A stretch of DNA of 64,000 bases from Croceibacterium atlanticum (GTDB lineage: Bacteria; Pseudomonadota; Alphaproteobacteria; Sphingomonadales; Sphingomonadaceae), in contig NZ_CP011452.2 in NCBI RefSeq assembly GCF_001008165.2, positions 3,322,292 through 3,386,291 of the forward strand, read 5' to 3'. The translations under genes and the position numbers were made by a program. This document shows, in pieces, positions 56,553 to 64,000 of the stretch. Numbering within the stretch: position 1 is the first letter of the stretch; each line of letters starts with the position of its first letter. The notes beneath the pieces are model-generated. The model saw nothing but the letters and a program-made list of their open reading frames with translations, did no database searches and was not told the origin of the DNA.

Positions 56553-57368
56553 ATGCGCCTCGCCATCAGTCACACTACCCGCTACCGTTTCACAGAGCCG
56601 GTTGCCCACGGGCTGCAGCGGCTGCGCCTGACGCCCAAGGCCACGCAGGGGCAGCAGATCCTGGACTGGTCGATGGAATATTCGGGCGCCCGGGAAGAAA
56701 TTTCCTATGACGATCAGAACTTCAATCATGTGACGCTTGTTTCCGTGCGCGAAGGGGCATCGGAAGTGGTCATCAACTGCCGTGGCACCGTCGACACGGA
56801 AGACAAGGCCGGGGTGATCGGCCATCACGCGGGTCATCTGCCGCTTTGGGGTTTTCTGGGCCATACGCCGCTGACCAGGCCGGGCAGCCGCGTGCGGCAA
56901 TTATTGTCCTCTGTCGAACGTAGCGAAGAAGGCATGGTGCCTACCTTGCACAATCTGTCCGCCGCGATCCGTGAACGCGTGGCCTATGAAACCGGCAAGA
57001 CCCATGTGCATACCACGGCGGAAGACGCGCTGGCCGATGGTTTTGGCGTGTGCCAGGACCACGCCCATATCTTCATCGCGGCAGCAAGGGCCCTGGAAAT
57101 TCCCGCCCGCTATGTCAGCGGCTATCTGATGATGGATGATCGGGTTGACCAGGAAGCGACCCATGCATGGGCGGAAGCCTATGTCCAGGGGCTGGGCTGG
57201 GTCGGATTCGATATTTCCAACGGAATAAGTCCGGATCCGCGCTATGTCCGTGTGGCGACCGGGCGCGATTATCGCGATGCGGCACCTGTCACAGGCATCA
57301 GTTTCGGCGCAGTGACGGAAGATCTCCACGTCCACCTTGCCGTGCAGCAGCAAACGGTGGAACAATAG
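56553..57368 (+). CDS. Transglutaminase-like cysteine protease of Anbu operon
   Basis: 271 residues. The transglutaminase core has the catalytic Cys in GFGVCQDHAHIFIAAARALEIPARYVSGY, the His in ATHAWAEAYVQGLGWVGFD and the Asp in DISNG. The N-terminal beta domain (LAISHTTRYRFTEPV) is typical of the bacterial group. It probably cleaves or transfers isopeptide bonds in the peptide product of the ATP-grasp step. It starts 14 bases after the alpha-E gene. Confidence 0.92.
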   Translation: MRLAISHTTRYRFTEPVAHGLQRLRLTPKATQGQQILDWSMEYSGAREEISYDDQNFNHVTLVSVREGASEVVINCRGTVDTEDKAGVIGHHAGHLPLWGFLGHTPLTRPGSRVRQLLSSVERSEEGMVPTLHNLSAAIRERVAYETGKTHVHTTAEDALADGFGVCQDHAHIFIAAARALEIPARYVSGYLMMDDRVDQEATHAWAEAYVQGLGWVGFDISNGISPDPRYVRVATGRDYRDAAPVTGISFGAVTEDLHVHLAVQQQTVEQ

Positions 57369-57406
57369 CAGGCCGTTTCAGGCTGCATGTCTTTTCAGGA
57401 TTTAAC

Positions 57407-58156
57407 ATGACGTATTGCGTAGGGCTGATGCTCGACAAGGGGCTCGTTCTCATGAGCGACACCCGCACCAATTCCGGCGTCGACAATATCTCCGTATTTC
57501 GCAAGATGTTCCACTGGTCGGTACCGGGGGAACGGATCATTTCCGTGATGACCGCGGGCAATCTGGCCACGACCCAGGCGGTGATCAGCCGGCTGGAAGA
57601 ACGCAGCAAGACACCGGATGAGCGGCAGAATTCTTTGCTGGAACTGCCCACCATGTTCCAGGTGGCGGTGGAAACCGGCAAGTTGCTGCGCGATACGGTG
57701 AAAGAAACCCAGTCGGGCAATGGCCAGTCAGGCGGGGGCCGTTTCGCCGCTTCCATGATCGTGGCCGGCCAGATCAAGGGGATGGAGCCGCGCCTGTTCC
57801 TGATCTACCCCGAAGGCAATTTCATCGAAGCGAGTTTCGACACGCCCTTCTTCCAGATCGGCGAGACGAAATATGGCCGCCCGATCCTGGTTCGCGCCTA
57901 TGATCGGGCGATGAGTTTCGAAGACGCGGTGAAGCTCCTGATGGTCAGCTTCGATTCCACGCTCAAGGCCAATCTGTCGGTCGGTCTTCCGCTCGATCTG
58001 CTGGTAATCGAACGTGACAAGCTCGAAATCGTGCATGAACGGCGCGTCGAACAGGGCGATCCCTATTTCGAATCCATCTCCTCCAGCTGGAGCGATGCGT
58101 TGAAGACGGCGTTCAATTCCTTGCCGGATTACAACATGCGACAGGATGCGGAATAG
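57407..58156 (+). CDS. Anbu proteasome-homologue peptidase
   Basis: 249 residues from the ATG at 57407. The N-terminus MTYCVGLML exposes a Thr after Met removal, as in N-terminal-nucleophile hydrolases; the conserved Asp and Lys follow in LMSDTRTNSGVDNISVFRKMF. This is the Anbu (ancestral beta subunit) family. The four genes 54147-58156 form the canonical Anbu operon. Anbu assembles into helical rings in structural studies; the natural substrate is not established. Confidence 0.93.
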   Translation: MTYCVGLMLDKGLVLMSDTRTNSGVDNISVFRKMFHWSVPGERIISVMTAGNLATTQAVISRLEERSKTPDERQNSLLELPTMFQVAVETGKLLRDTVKETQSGNGQSGGGRFAASMIVAGQIKGMEPRLFLIYPEGNFIEASFDTPFFQIGETKYGRPILVRAYDRAMSFEDAVKLLMVSFDSTLKANLSVGLPLDLLVIERDKLEIVHERRVEQGDPYFESISSSWSDALKTAFNSLPDYNMRQDAE

Positions 58157-58351
58157 GTGGTTTTACCTAAGTATCTGATTTTAGCTATTTCGTTTCCGCA
58201 GAATTACGCATGTTTTGCTCCGTATCGGAGCTAAAATTCCTTATGCAGCTCACCCTATTGCTGTCCGCGGGGAGCGGGCAGCGCCATATCTGGTCCATTG
58301 TCGCCACGCTTCCGCATGCGCGTTTTTCGCGGCTGATGCACTCAGGTGGAC
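58157..58351. promoter_or_regulatory. AT-rich leader between Anbu and the LuxR-type regulator
   Basis: About 195 bases, less GC-rich than the rest of the window. It contains a six-bp palindrome (GCTCCG/CGGAGC, loop TAT, at 58217-58231) with TTTT before and AAAA after it, and a small hairpin right after the Anbu stop (TAGGT/ACCTA). Either could terminate Anbu or be an operator for the regulator gene. Confidence 0.4.
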
Positions 58352-59092
58352 ATGGAACGGACAATTTTACACATCGTAGGCGGCCAGAGCCGCTCTCGCG
58401 CCGAACAGGCCCGCATCGCCTTTGCCCTCGGGCATCATGCGGAAATCTATGGGGATCTGGATGAATTGCTGCTCAAGCCGCCCCGCTCGGGGTTGGTTAT
58501 GGCAGCCGATTCCATCGAGGCGGGGGGCGGCGCCGGCATCATCCGGATTTTGCGCGACCATGGCGTTGGCCTGCCCGTTGTCATCACGGCCAACGAACCG
58601 CATGCGTCGGATATAGTCTCCGCGATCAAGGCAGGGGCGCTGGATTATCTCGGACTGCCCCTGGAAATGGGCGATTTCGCTCGCCGGCTGTCTCGTATCC
58701 AGGCAGAGGCCGAACAGCTTGCCGAAACCTATCGTTTTGAAATCGAGGCGCGCCAATTGCTGAGCAAGTTGAGCGGCCGCCAGCTGGAAGTGCTCCGCCT
58801 GCTGAGCGAAGGCTGTTCCAACAAGGAAATTGCCCGGGTCCTGGGCATCAGCCCGCGAACCGTCGAAATTCACCGCGCCAACATGATGGCAAAGCTGAGA
58901 GCCAACCATGCGGCGGATGCGGTGCGGCTTTGGCTGGCCGCCCTGCCGTCCCCCGTCAGCAGCGAACAGGACACGCTCGAGCTTGCGGGCAGGCAGCGGG
59001 AAGGGGAGGCCAGCCTGACCATCATGCCCGACAACAATCCCTATGCCGCGCCGGCCAGGTCAGTCAGCGGCAATAGCTCTTACCATCGATGA
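58352..59092 (+). CDS. FixJ/LuxR-type regulator with degenerate receiver
   Basis: 246 residues from the ATG at 58352 (AGGTGG upstream; GTG at 58346 is an alternative). The C-terminal LuxR helix-turn-helix is canonical: SGRQLEVLRLLSEGCSNKEIARVLGISPRTVEIHRANMMAKL. The N-terminal 120 residues look like a receiver but lack the acidic pair (HIVGGQ), the phospho-acceptor Asp (LVMAADSIEAG) and the Lys (YLGLPLE). It should therefore not be activated by phosphorylation. It lies 195 bases after Anbu on the same strand and overlaps the convergent extensin gene by 29 bases. Confidence 0.87.
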   Translation: MERTILHIVGGQSRSRAEQARIAFALGHHAEIYGDLDELLLKPPRSGLVMAADSIEAGGGAGIIRILRDHGVGLPVVITANEPHASDIVSAIKAGALDYLGLPLEMGDFARRLSRIQAEAEQLAETYRFEIEARQLLSKLSGRQLEVLRLLSEGCSNKEIARVLGISPRTVEIHRANMMAKLRANHAADAVRLWLAALPSPVSSEQDTLELAGRQREGEASLTIMPDNNPYAAPARSVSGNSSYHR

Positions 59093-59741
59093 CGCCTTCG
59101 ATATGAAGATGGTCTTCATGCGCGCGGTTATATTCGGGGCCCAGCACTGTGTCGAAACGCTTGCAGGCGCTTTGCTGGATCGTGCGCAGGAAGCGGCGTT
59201 CGTCCGATGTGCCGCCGTGCCAGTCATTCTTCACCGTGATACGGCGGCCATCCATCAGGACGAAGGCGGCAACGTCGATCGCGGCGGCTGTTGAATGGGC
59301 CGAGCGGCGGCCCGTTCCGGCCACGTTGCGGCAATTATAACTGCCGAAAGTCTCGATACTGCGGAGGGGGGAGCCGAGTATCTGCCGCGCCGCGCGGTCC
59401 ACGCCGTAACGGGTCCAGCCGGCAAAGGCTTCGGTCACGCCGCAGGTCACGGGGCCGAGATTCGATATGGCCACGTCCGAAAGATCCGATCGCAAGGCAT
59501 AGAGTTGCACCGTGTCCAGATTGGTGCATCCCTGATCGAGATAGCGATCGGGCAGCGGAGTATATTCCGCGCCCAGCTGTGCCAGCCCGGAAAGGCATTG
59601 GCGTGTCGCCGGGCTGACCGCCACGGGCGCAGGCTGGCTGCGCGTCCTGCGCGCCTGTGGATCGCCGCCTTGTGTGCTGGGCAGCATCGAACATCCCGAA
59701 AGGGCGAGGGCGGACAGGATCAGGGCGATCTTGCGGGTCAT
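59064..59741 (-). CDS. Extensin-family lipoprotein (peptidase-like)
   Basis: 225 residues. A lipobox (ALALSGCSML) predicts a lipid anchor. The mature part belongs to the extensin-like C-terminal family: VTCGVTEAFAGWTRYGVD, SYNCRNVAG, the HxxxD-type motif HSTAAAIDVAAF and a C-terminal HEDHLHIEG. These His and Asp residues match the zinc site of M15-type peptidases, so a peptidoglycan-related function is likely but not shown. Confidence 0.85.
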   Translation of the reverse strand: MTRKIALILSALALSGCSMLPSTQGGDPQARRTRSQPAPVAVSPATRQCLSGLAQLGAEYTPLPDRYLDQGCTNLDTVQLYALRSDLSDVAISNLGPVTCGVTEAFAGWTRYGVDRAARQILGSPLRSIETFGSYNCRNVAGTGRRSAHSTAAAIDVAAFVLMDGRRITVKNDWHGGTSDERRFLRTIQQSACKRFDTVLGPEYNRAHEDHLHIEGVIDGKSYCR

Positions 59742-59826
59742 GACGTCAATTTTCCCAGCCCGTGCTTAACAGATTCCTAATGACGGCGGCAGATTGGGAT
59801 TGTCTGCGGATTAAACGCTATCCGGG

Positions 59827-59855
59827 TTGACACAGTCAGCAATAAGCCTAGTGGC
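59827..59855 (+). promoter_or_regulatory. Possible serC promoter
   Basis: A consensus-like TTGACA at 59827-59832 lies about 80 bases upstream of the serC start. The -10 region at the right spacing is poor (TAGTGG or AGTGGC), so this is a tentative call. Confidence 0.35.
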
Positions 59856-59911
59856 GGCTCCGGGCCACGCGGTCCCAACGCCGCGCGAGCTCTCTGCAAG
59901 GAGAGTCTTAA

Positions 59912-61045
59912 ATGACTGATAATAGCGTACCTTCGCGCAAGCCTGCGCGTCCTTTTTTCTCTTCCGGTCCCTGCGCGAAGCCGCCGGGCTGGTCCCCTGA
60001 AAAACTCCAAATCGATTCGCTCGGTCGCTCGCACCGCTCGAAACTCGGCAAGGCGCGGCTCGCGCTTTGTATCGATCTGATTCGCGAAGTGCTCGAAGTG
60101 CCCGAAACGCACCTCGTCGGCATCGTGCCCGGTTCCGATACCGGCGCGGTGGAAATGGCGATGTGGACCATGCTGGGCGGTCGCCCGGTCACGACGCTTG
60201 CCTGGGAAAGCTTTGGTGAAGGTTGGGTCACCGATGCCGTCAAGCAGCTCAAGATCGAACCGACCGTGCTGCGTGCCGATTACGGCCAGCTGCCCGACCT
60301 GAAGCAGGTCGACTGGTCGAACGATGTCATCTTCACCTGGAACGGCACCACCTCCGGCGTGTGCGTCCCCAATGGTGACTGGATTTCCGCCGACCGTGAT
60401 GGCCTGGCCATTGCAGATGCCACCAGCGCTGTGTTTGCGCAGGACATCGCCTGGGACAAGGTCGATGTGCTGACCTTCTCCTGGCAGAAAGTGCTGGGCG
60501 GTGAAGGCGCGCATGGCGTGCTGATCCTTGGCCCCCGCGCGGTGGAGCGGCTGGAAAACTTTACTCCGTCCTGGCCGCTGCCCAAGGTTTTCCGCCTGGC
60601 GAAGGGTGGCAAGCTGATCGATGGCATCTTCACGGGCGCCACGATCAACACCCCTTCCATGCTGGCGGTCGAAGATGCGATCTTCGCGCTGGAATGGGCC
60701 AAGTCGATTGGCGGCCTGGCCGGCATGAAAGCCCGCGCCAACGCCAATGCGCAGGCGCTGGACAAGATCGTTCAGGAACGCAGCTGGCTTGGCCATCTGG
60801 CGCAGGATCCGGCCAGCCGGTCCAACACCAGTGTCTGCCTGACGGTGGAAGGCGCCGATACGGATTTCATCAAGAAATTCGCGAAGCTGCTGGAAGAGCA
60901 GGATGCCGCCTATGACATCGCCGGTTACCGCGATGCCCCGGCCGGCCTGCGCATCTGGTGCGGCGCCACGGTCGATACGGCCGATATCGAAGCGCTCGGC
61001 CCCTGGCTTGACTGGGCCTATGCCCAGCTGACCGCCAACTCCTAA
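59912..61045 (+). CDS. serC: Phosphoserine aminotransferase
   Basis: 377 residues from the ATG at 59912, with AAGGAGAGT upstream. A class V PLP aminotransferase: [12 protein letters not shown] near the start, the PLP lysine in [11 protein letters not shown], and GTTSGVCVP. The form is the long alphaproteobacterial SerC. It converts 3-phosphohydroxypyruvate to phosphoserine, and may also act in vitamin B6 synthesis. serA follows after 104 bases. Confidence 0.96.
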   Translation: MTDNSVPSRKPARPFFSSGPCAKPPGWSPEKLQIDSLGRSHRSKLGKARLALCIDLIREVLEVPETHLVGIVPGSDTGAVEMAMWTMLGGRPVTTLAWESFGEGWVTDAVKQLKIEPTVLRADYGQLPDLKQVDWSNDVIFTWNGTTSGVCVPNGDWISADRDGLAIADATSAVFAQDIAWDKVDVLTFSWQKVLGGEGAHGVLILGPRAVERLENFTPSWPLPKVFRLAKGGKLIDGIFTGATINTPSMLAVEDAIFALEWAKSIGGLAGMKARANANAQALDKIVQERSWLGHLAQDPASRSNTSVCLTVEGADTDFIKKFAKLLEEQDAAYDIAGYRDAPAGLRIWCGATVDTADIEALGPWLDWAYAQLTANS

Positions 61046-61149
61046 GCCTATTCCCGTCCTCTCCGCGAAAGCGGGGATCCGGCCTGCATCTCTGATTGCC
61101 GCCCGGATTCCCGCCGCCGCAGGAGCGACGATCTTCAGGGAAGTTTCAA
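61046..61149. repeat. Degenerate palindromic repeat between serC and serA
   Basis: This spacer has GC-rich inverted elements (CTCCGCGAAAGCGGGGATCC, then CCCGGATTCCCGCC) that resemble REP family 2 in style but are degenerate. It probably serves as an intercistronic structure. Repeat status is a visual judgement. Confidence 0.35.
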
Positions 61150-62733
61150 ATGACCAAGCCCAAAGTCCTTATTTCCGACAAGATGGACCCTAATGCCGCT
61201 CGTATTTTTGAAGAGCGCGGCTGCGAAGTCGATGTAATCACCGGCAAGACGCCGGAGGAACTGAAGGAAATCATCGGCCAGTATGATGGCCTTGCGATCC
61301 GTTCCTCGACCAGGGTGACGCAGGAAATCCTCGATGCCGCGACCAATCTGAAAGTGATCGGCCGCGCGGGCATCGGGGTCGACAATGTCGATATTCCCTA
61401 TGCCTCTGCAAAGGGCGTGGTGGTGATGAACACGCCGTTCGGCAATTCGATCACCACGGCCGAACATGCGATCGCCATGATCATGTCCCTGGCGCGCCAG
61501 ATCCCCGAAGCGAACGAACTGACCCAGAAGGGCGAATGGCCCAAGAGCAAGTTCATGGGCGTGGAAGTGACCGGCAAGACGCTGGGCCTGATCGGCGCCG
61601 GCAATATCGGCGCCATCGTTGCATCGCGCGCGCTTGGCCTGCGGATGAAAGTCATCGCCTATGACCCGTTCCTCACCCCGGAACGTGCCGTGGAAATGGG
61701 CGTGGAAAAGGTCGATCTGGAAACGCTGGTGACGCGTGCGGATTTCATCACGCTGCACACGCCGCTGACTGACGAGACGCGCAACATCCTCAGCCGCGAA
61801 CGGCTGGAAAAGTGCAAGAAGGGCGTGCGGATCGTGAACTGCGCCCGCGGCGGCCTGATCGACGAACTGGCGCTGAAGGACCTGCTCGACAGCGGCCATG
61901 TGGCCGGTGCTGCGCTGGACGTGTTTGCCGAAGAACCGGCCAAGGAAAACCCGCTGTTCGGCACGCCGAATTTCATCTGTACCCCGCATCTGGGCGCATC
62001 CACCACCGAAGCGCAGGTCAATGTCGCGCTGCAGGTGGCCGAACAGATGAGCGATTTCCTCGTCAATGGCGGCGTCACCAATGCGCTGAACATGCCCAGC
62101 CTCAGCGCGGAAGAAGCGCCGAAGCTCAAGCCCTACATGGCGCTGGCGGAAAAGATCGGTTCGCTGGTCGGCCAGCTTGCCCATGGCGATCTGCCGAAGA
62201 TCAGCATCGAGACGGAAGGCGCCGCTGCCCAGCTGAACCAGAAGCCGATAGTCGGCGCGGTTCTGGCCGGCTTGATGAAGCGTTTCTCCTCCAGCGTTAA
62301 CATGGTCAACGCACCCTTCCTGGCGAAGGAACGCGGGATCGAAGTGCGCGAAGTGCGCAACGAGAACCAGGGCACTTACCAGACCCTGGTGCGCGTGACC
62401 GTGGCAACCAGTGCGGGCGACCGGTCCGTTGCCGGCACGCTGTTCGCCAATCGCGAACCGCGCCTGGTCGAAATCTTCGGCATCGGCATCGAAGCAGATC
62501 TGGACGGTCGTATGCTCTATATCGTCAATGACGACGTGCCGGGCTTTATCGGTCGCATCGGTTCGCTGCTGGGCGAAGCCGGCATCAATATCGGCACGTT
62601 CCACCTTGGCCGCCGTGAAACCGGTGGCGAGGCCGTGCTGCTGTTGAGTGTCGACCAGCCGATCCCGGCGGATGTTATTGCCCGCGCGCAGGAGCTCGAG
62701 GGCGTGAAAATGGTGAAGGCGCTGACCTTCTGA
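61150..62733 (+). CDS. serA: D-3-phosphoglycerate dehydrogenase, long form
   Basis: 527 residues from the ATG at 61150 (AGGGAAGTTTCAA upstream). The N-terminal catalytic and Rossmann parts include GRAGIGVDNVDIPYASAKG, LGLIGAGNIGAIVASRALG, CARGGLIDE and the catalytic His in CTPHLGASTTEAQ. The allosteric substrate-binding domain and a C-terminal ACT domain (GRIGSLLGEAGINIGTFHLG) follow, so serine feedback control is expected. It makes 3-phosphohydroxypyruvate for serC. Confidence 0.97.
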   Translation: MTKPKVLISDKMDPNAARIFEERGCEVDVITGKTPEELKEIIGQYDGLAIRSSTRVTQEILDAATNLKVIGRAGIGVDNVDIPYASAKGVVVMNTPFGNSITTAEHAIAMIMSLARQIPEANELTQKGEWPKSKFMGVEVTGKTLGLIGAGNIGAIVASRALGLRMKVIAYDPFLTPERAVEMGVEKVDLETLVTRADFITLHTPLTDETRNILSRERLEKCKKGVRIVNCARGGLIDELALKDLLDSGHVAGAALDVFAEEPAKENPLFGTPNFICTPHLGASTTEAQVNVALQVAEQMSDFLVNGGVTNALNMPSLSAEEAPKLKPYMALAEKIGSLVGQLAHGDLPKISIETEGAAAQLNQKPIVGAVLAGLMKRFSSSVNMVNAPFLAKERGIEVREVRNENQGTYQTLVRVTVATSAGDRSVAGTLFANREPRLVEIFGIGIEADLDGRMLYIVNDDVPGFIGRIGSLLGEAGINIGTFHLGRRETGGEAVLLLSVDQPIPADVIARAQELEGVKMVKALTF

Positions 62734-62788
62734 TCTCTGATGCCGTTCGCTCTTCGCAATCGGGGAGCGAACGGCTAGGGGCTGCTCC

Positions 62789-63901
62789 ATGATCGATCCC
62801 ACTGCCGACTTATTGCCCGAGGGGCTGGAAGACCGTTTGCCCCGCAGCGCAGCCGCGGCAACGCGGATTGAGCGTGCCATGCTCGCCGCCATGGATGCGC
62901 ATGGTTATGACCGGGTGCGCCCCCCGCTGATCGAATTTGAAAAGTCGATGGCAAGCCGTACCGATGGTTTGCGCACGCGGAACATGTTCCGTTTCGTCGA
63001 TCCGCGCAGCCTGCGGATGCTGGCATTGCGATCGGATATGACGGCGCAGGTCGGGCGAATAGCCGCAACCGGGCTTGGCGCCGCGCCGCGGCCGCTGCGG
63101 CTCTGCTATGCCGGTCAGGTCGCGCGGATGACGGGCGACATGCTCGATCCGCGCCGCGAGAATTTGCAGATCGGTGCCGAACTTATCGGCAGCGAATCCG
63201 CGGCCGCCGCGGGCGAGATCGTGGAACTGGCGATTGATGCGCTGGAAGCGGCGGGTGCGCAGGGCATATCGGTCGATTTCACCTTGCCGGACCTTGTCGA
63301 TACGCTGGCGGCGAAGGAAATGCCGCTGGATCCGGCACAGGTGCAGGCCGTGCGCCGCGAACTGGATGCCAAGGATGCTGGCGGACTGAAGGCGGCAGGG
63401 GGCGAAGCCTATATTCCGCTGCTTTATGCCACCGGCGCGTTCGATGATGCGGCGGCGAAACTGGCCAGCCTGGACGATGGCGGCGTGCTTGCCAGCCGGA
63501 TTGACGGACTTCGCCAGATTGCCGACCGGATCGATGGCCGCGCGCGACTGACGCTCGACCCGTCGGAACGCCACGGTTTCGAATATCAGACATGGTTCGG
63601 ATTCACGATCTATGCCGACGGTGTTCGCAGCGCATTGGGGCGGGGCGGCACTTATCGCATTGGCGGGAGCGAGGAAGTCGCGACCGGCTTTTCGCTCTAC
63701 CCGGAAGAACTGATCGAAGCCGTCAAGGCGGAAGAGCCGCTTCCGCAAGCTGTATTCCTGCCCCTCGGCCATGATCGCGAAGCTGCGGCTAGACTGCGGG
63801 GCGAAGGCTGGCGCACCGTCGCCGCATTGAGCGAGGGCGACGATGCGATGGCGCTCGGTTGCTCGCACCGTCTGGAAGGCTCCGCGGCCAAGCCCCTGTA
63901 A
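62789..63901 (+). CDS. hisZ: ATP phosphoribosyltransferase regulatory subunit
   Basis: 370 residues. A histidyl-tRNA-synthetase-like class II fold without a C-terminal anticodon domain: LPEGLEDRLPRSAAAATRI at the start, RPPLIEFEKSM, and MLALRSDMTAQVGRIA; the catalytic HisRS motif Arg/Gln residues are altered. HisZ partners short HisG in histidine synthesis. A gene for HisG is not in the window. It follows serA by 55 bases, an arrangement common in sphingomonads, where purA often comes next; here a convergent gene follows instead. Confidence 0.92.
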   Translation: MIDPTADLLPEGLEDRLPRSAAAATRIERAMLAAMDAHGYDRVRPPLIEFEKSMASRTDGLRTRNMFRFVDPRSLRMLALRSDMTAQVGRIAATGLGAAPRPLRLCYAGQVARMTGDMLDPRRENLQIGAELIGSESAAAAGEIVELAIDALEAAGAQGISVDFTLPDLVDTLAAKEMPLDPAQVQAVRRELDAKDAGGLKAAGGEAYIPLLYATGAFDDAAAKLASLDDGGVLASRIDGLRQIADRIDGRARLTLDPSERHGFEYQTWFGFTIYADGVRSALGRGGTYRIGGSEEVATGFSLYPEELIEAVKAEEPLPQAVFLPLGHDREAAARLRGEGWRTVAALSEGDDAMALGCSHRLEGSAAKPL

Positions 63902-63917
63902 AGACATATTGCAACTT

Positions 63918-63936
63918 GGCCGGCCACTGGCCGGTC
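63918..63936. terminator. Bidirectional terminator-like hairpin after hisZ
   Basis: An eight-bp stem (one G-T pair) with a three-base ACT loop, arms 63918-63925 and 63929-63936, between the hisZ stop and the stop of the minus-strand gene at the right edge. Confidence 0.55.
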
Positions 63937-63957
63937 AGGCCGCATCGGCTAGCCGTT

Positions 63958-64000
63958 TCAGAAAAGCATGATCGCCAGAAAGGCGAAGAATGCCCAGGAT
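63958..64000 (-). CDS. C-terminal fragment of a membrane protein, cut by the window edge
   Basis: Only 13 codons are inside the window. The reading frame ends SWAFFAFLAIMLF and stop, a hydrophobic helix with high-GC third positions. The competing frame on the same strand has poorer codon use. The identity is unknown. Confidence 0.4.
   Translation of the reverse strand, partial: SWAFFAFLAIMLF

Noticed and set aside
61135..62892. Minus-strand 585-codon open frame opposite serA
   Set aside because: Antisense shadow of serA; rich in His, Gln and Arg, as expected for reverse reading.

Overview
The window is a GC-rich, densely packed chromosomal segment of an alphaproteobacterium, most likely Sphingomonadales (Sphingomonadaceae or Erythrobacteraceae). 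The basis is family-level recognition: an ADP-forming FerA with FerB under a divergent MarR regulator, LigAB, an acetovanillone-type (Acv-like) cluster, serC-serA-hisZ, and interspersed palindromic repeats of the kind common in sphingomonads. No rRNA, tRNA, CRISPR array, prophage or classical IS was seen.

Layout. 0-3.8 kb: the 3' part of a molybdenum hydroxylase large subunit, a secreted NTF2-like protein, and an XdhC/MobA-like pair that would serve molybdenum hydroxylase maturation. 3.8-12.0 kb (minus strand): a propionyl-CoA block with pccA, metY, an LprI-like gene, bioB, a DUF3445 protein, methylmalonyl-CoA mutase and epimerase. pccB is not in the window. 12.0-12.9 kb: repeat-rich DNA in which a small GIY-YIG nuclease gene sits between perfect 32-bp inverted REP copies. 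13.3-20.4 kb (minus strand): six genes (split PEP-synthase-like phosphotransferase, BCCP, biotin carboxylase, carboxyltransferase, HAD phosphatase) matching the AcvABCDEF logic of hydroxyacetophenone carboxylation. An AraC regulator and a LigW-like decarboxylase lie upstream.

23-34 kb: response regulator, ligAB with a clear terminator, two more secreted NTF2-like paralogues, a GST, acsA, and ferC divergent from ferBA with a visible operator-like palindrome. With the Acv-like genes this makes a lignin-monomer catabolic region: ferulate to vanillin plus acetyl-CoA, acetophenones to beta-keto acids, and protocatechuate-type ring cleavage.

34-64 kb is mostly core: TonB-like protein, extended IF-1, glutaryl-CoA dehydrogenase, response regulator, a membrane HhH protein with a 34-codon upstream ORF, OmpA-like protein, flippase, gpsA-tsaD diverging from hemC-hemD-mitofilin-like gene, UbiH-type hydroxylase, DsbD-like reductase, lipoproteins, uvrB, a DUF3617 pair, an alpha/beta hydrolase, the four-gene Anbu proteasome-homologue operon, a FixJ-like regulator with a degenerate receiver, an extensin-like lipoprotein, serC, serA and hisZ. 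A membrane-protein C-terminus is cut by the right edge.

The most notable structure is the repeat biology: a covarying REP family that bounds the GIY-YIG gene and supplies its stop codon, and that is also inserted in frame as an inverted doublet in the linker of the catabolic BCCP.
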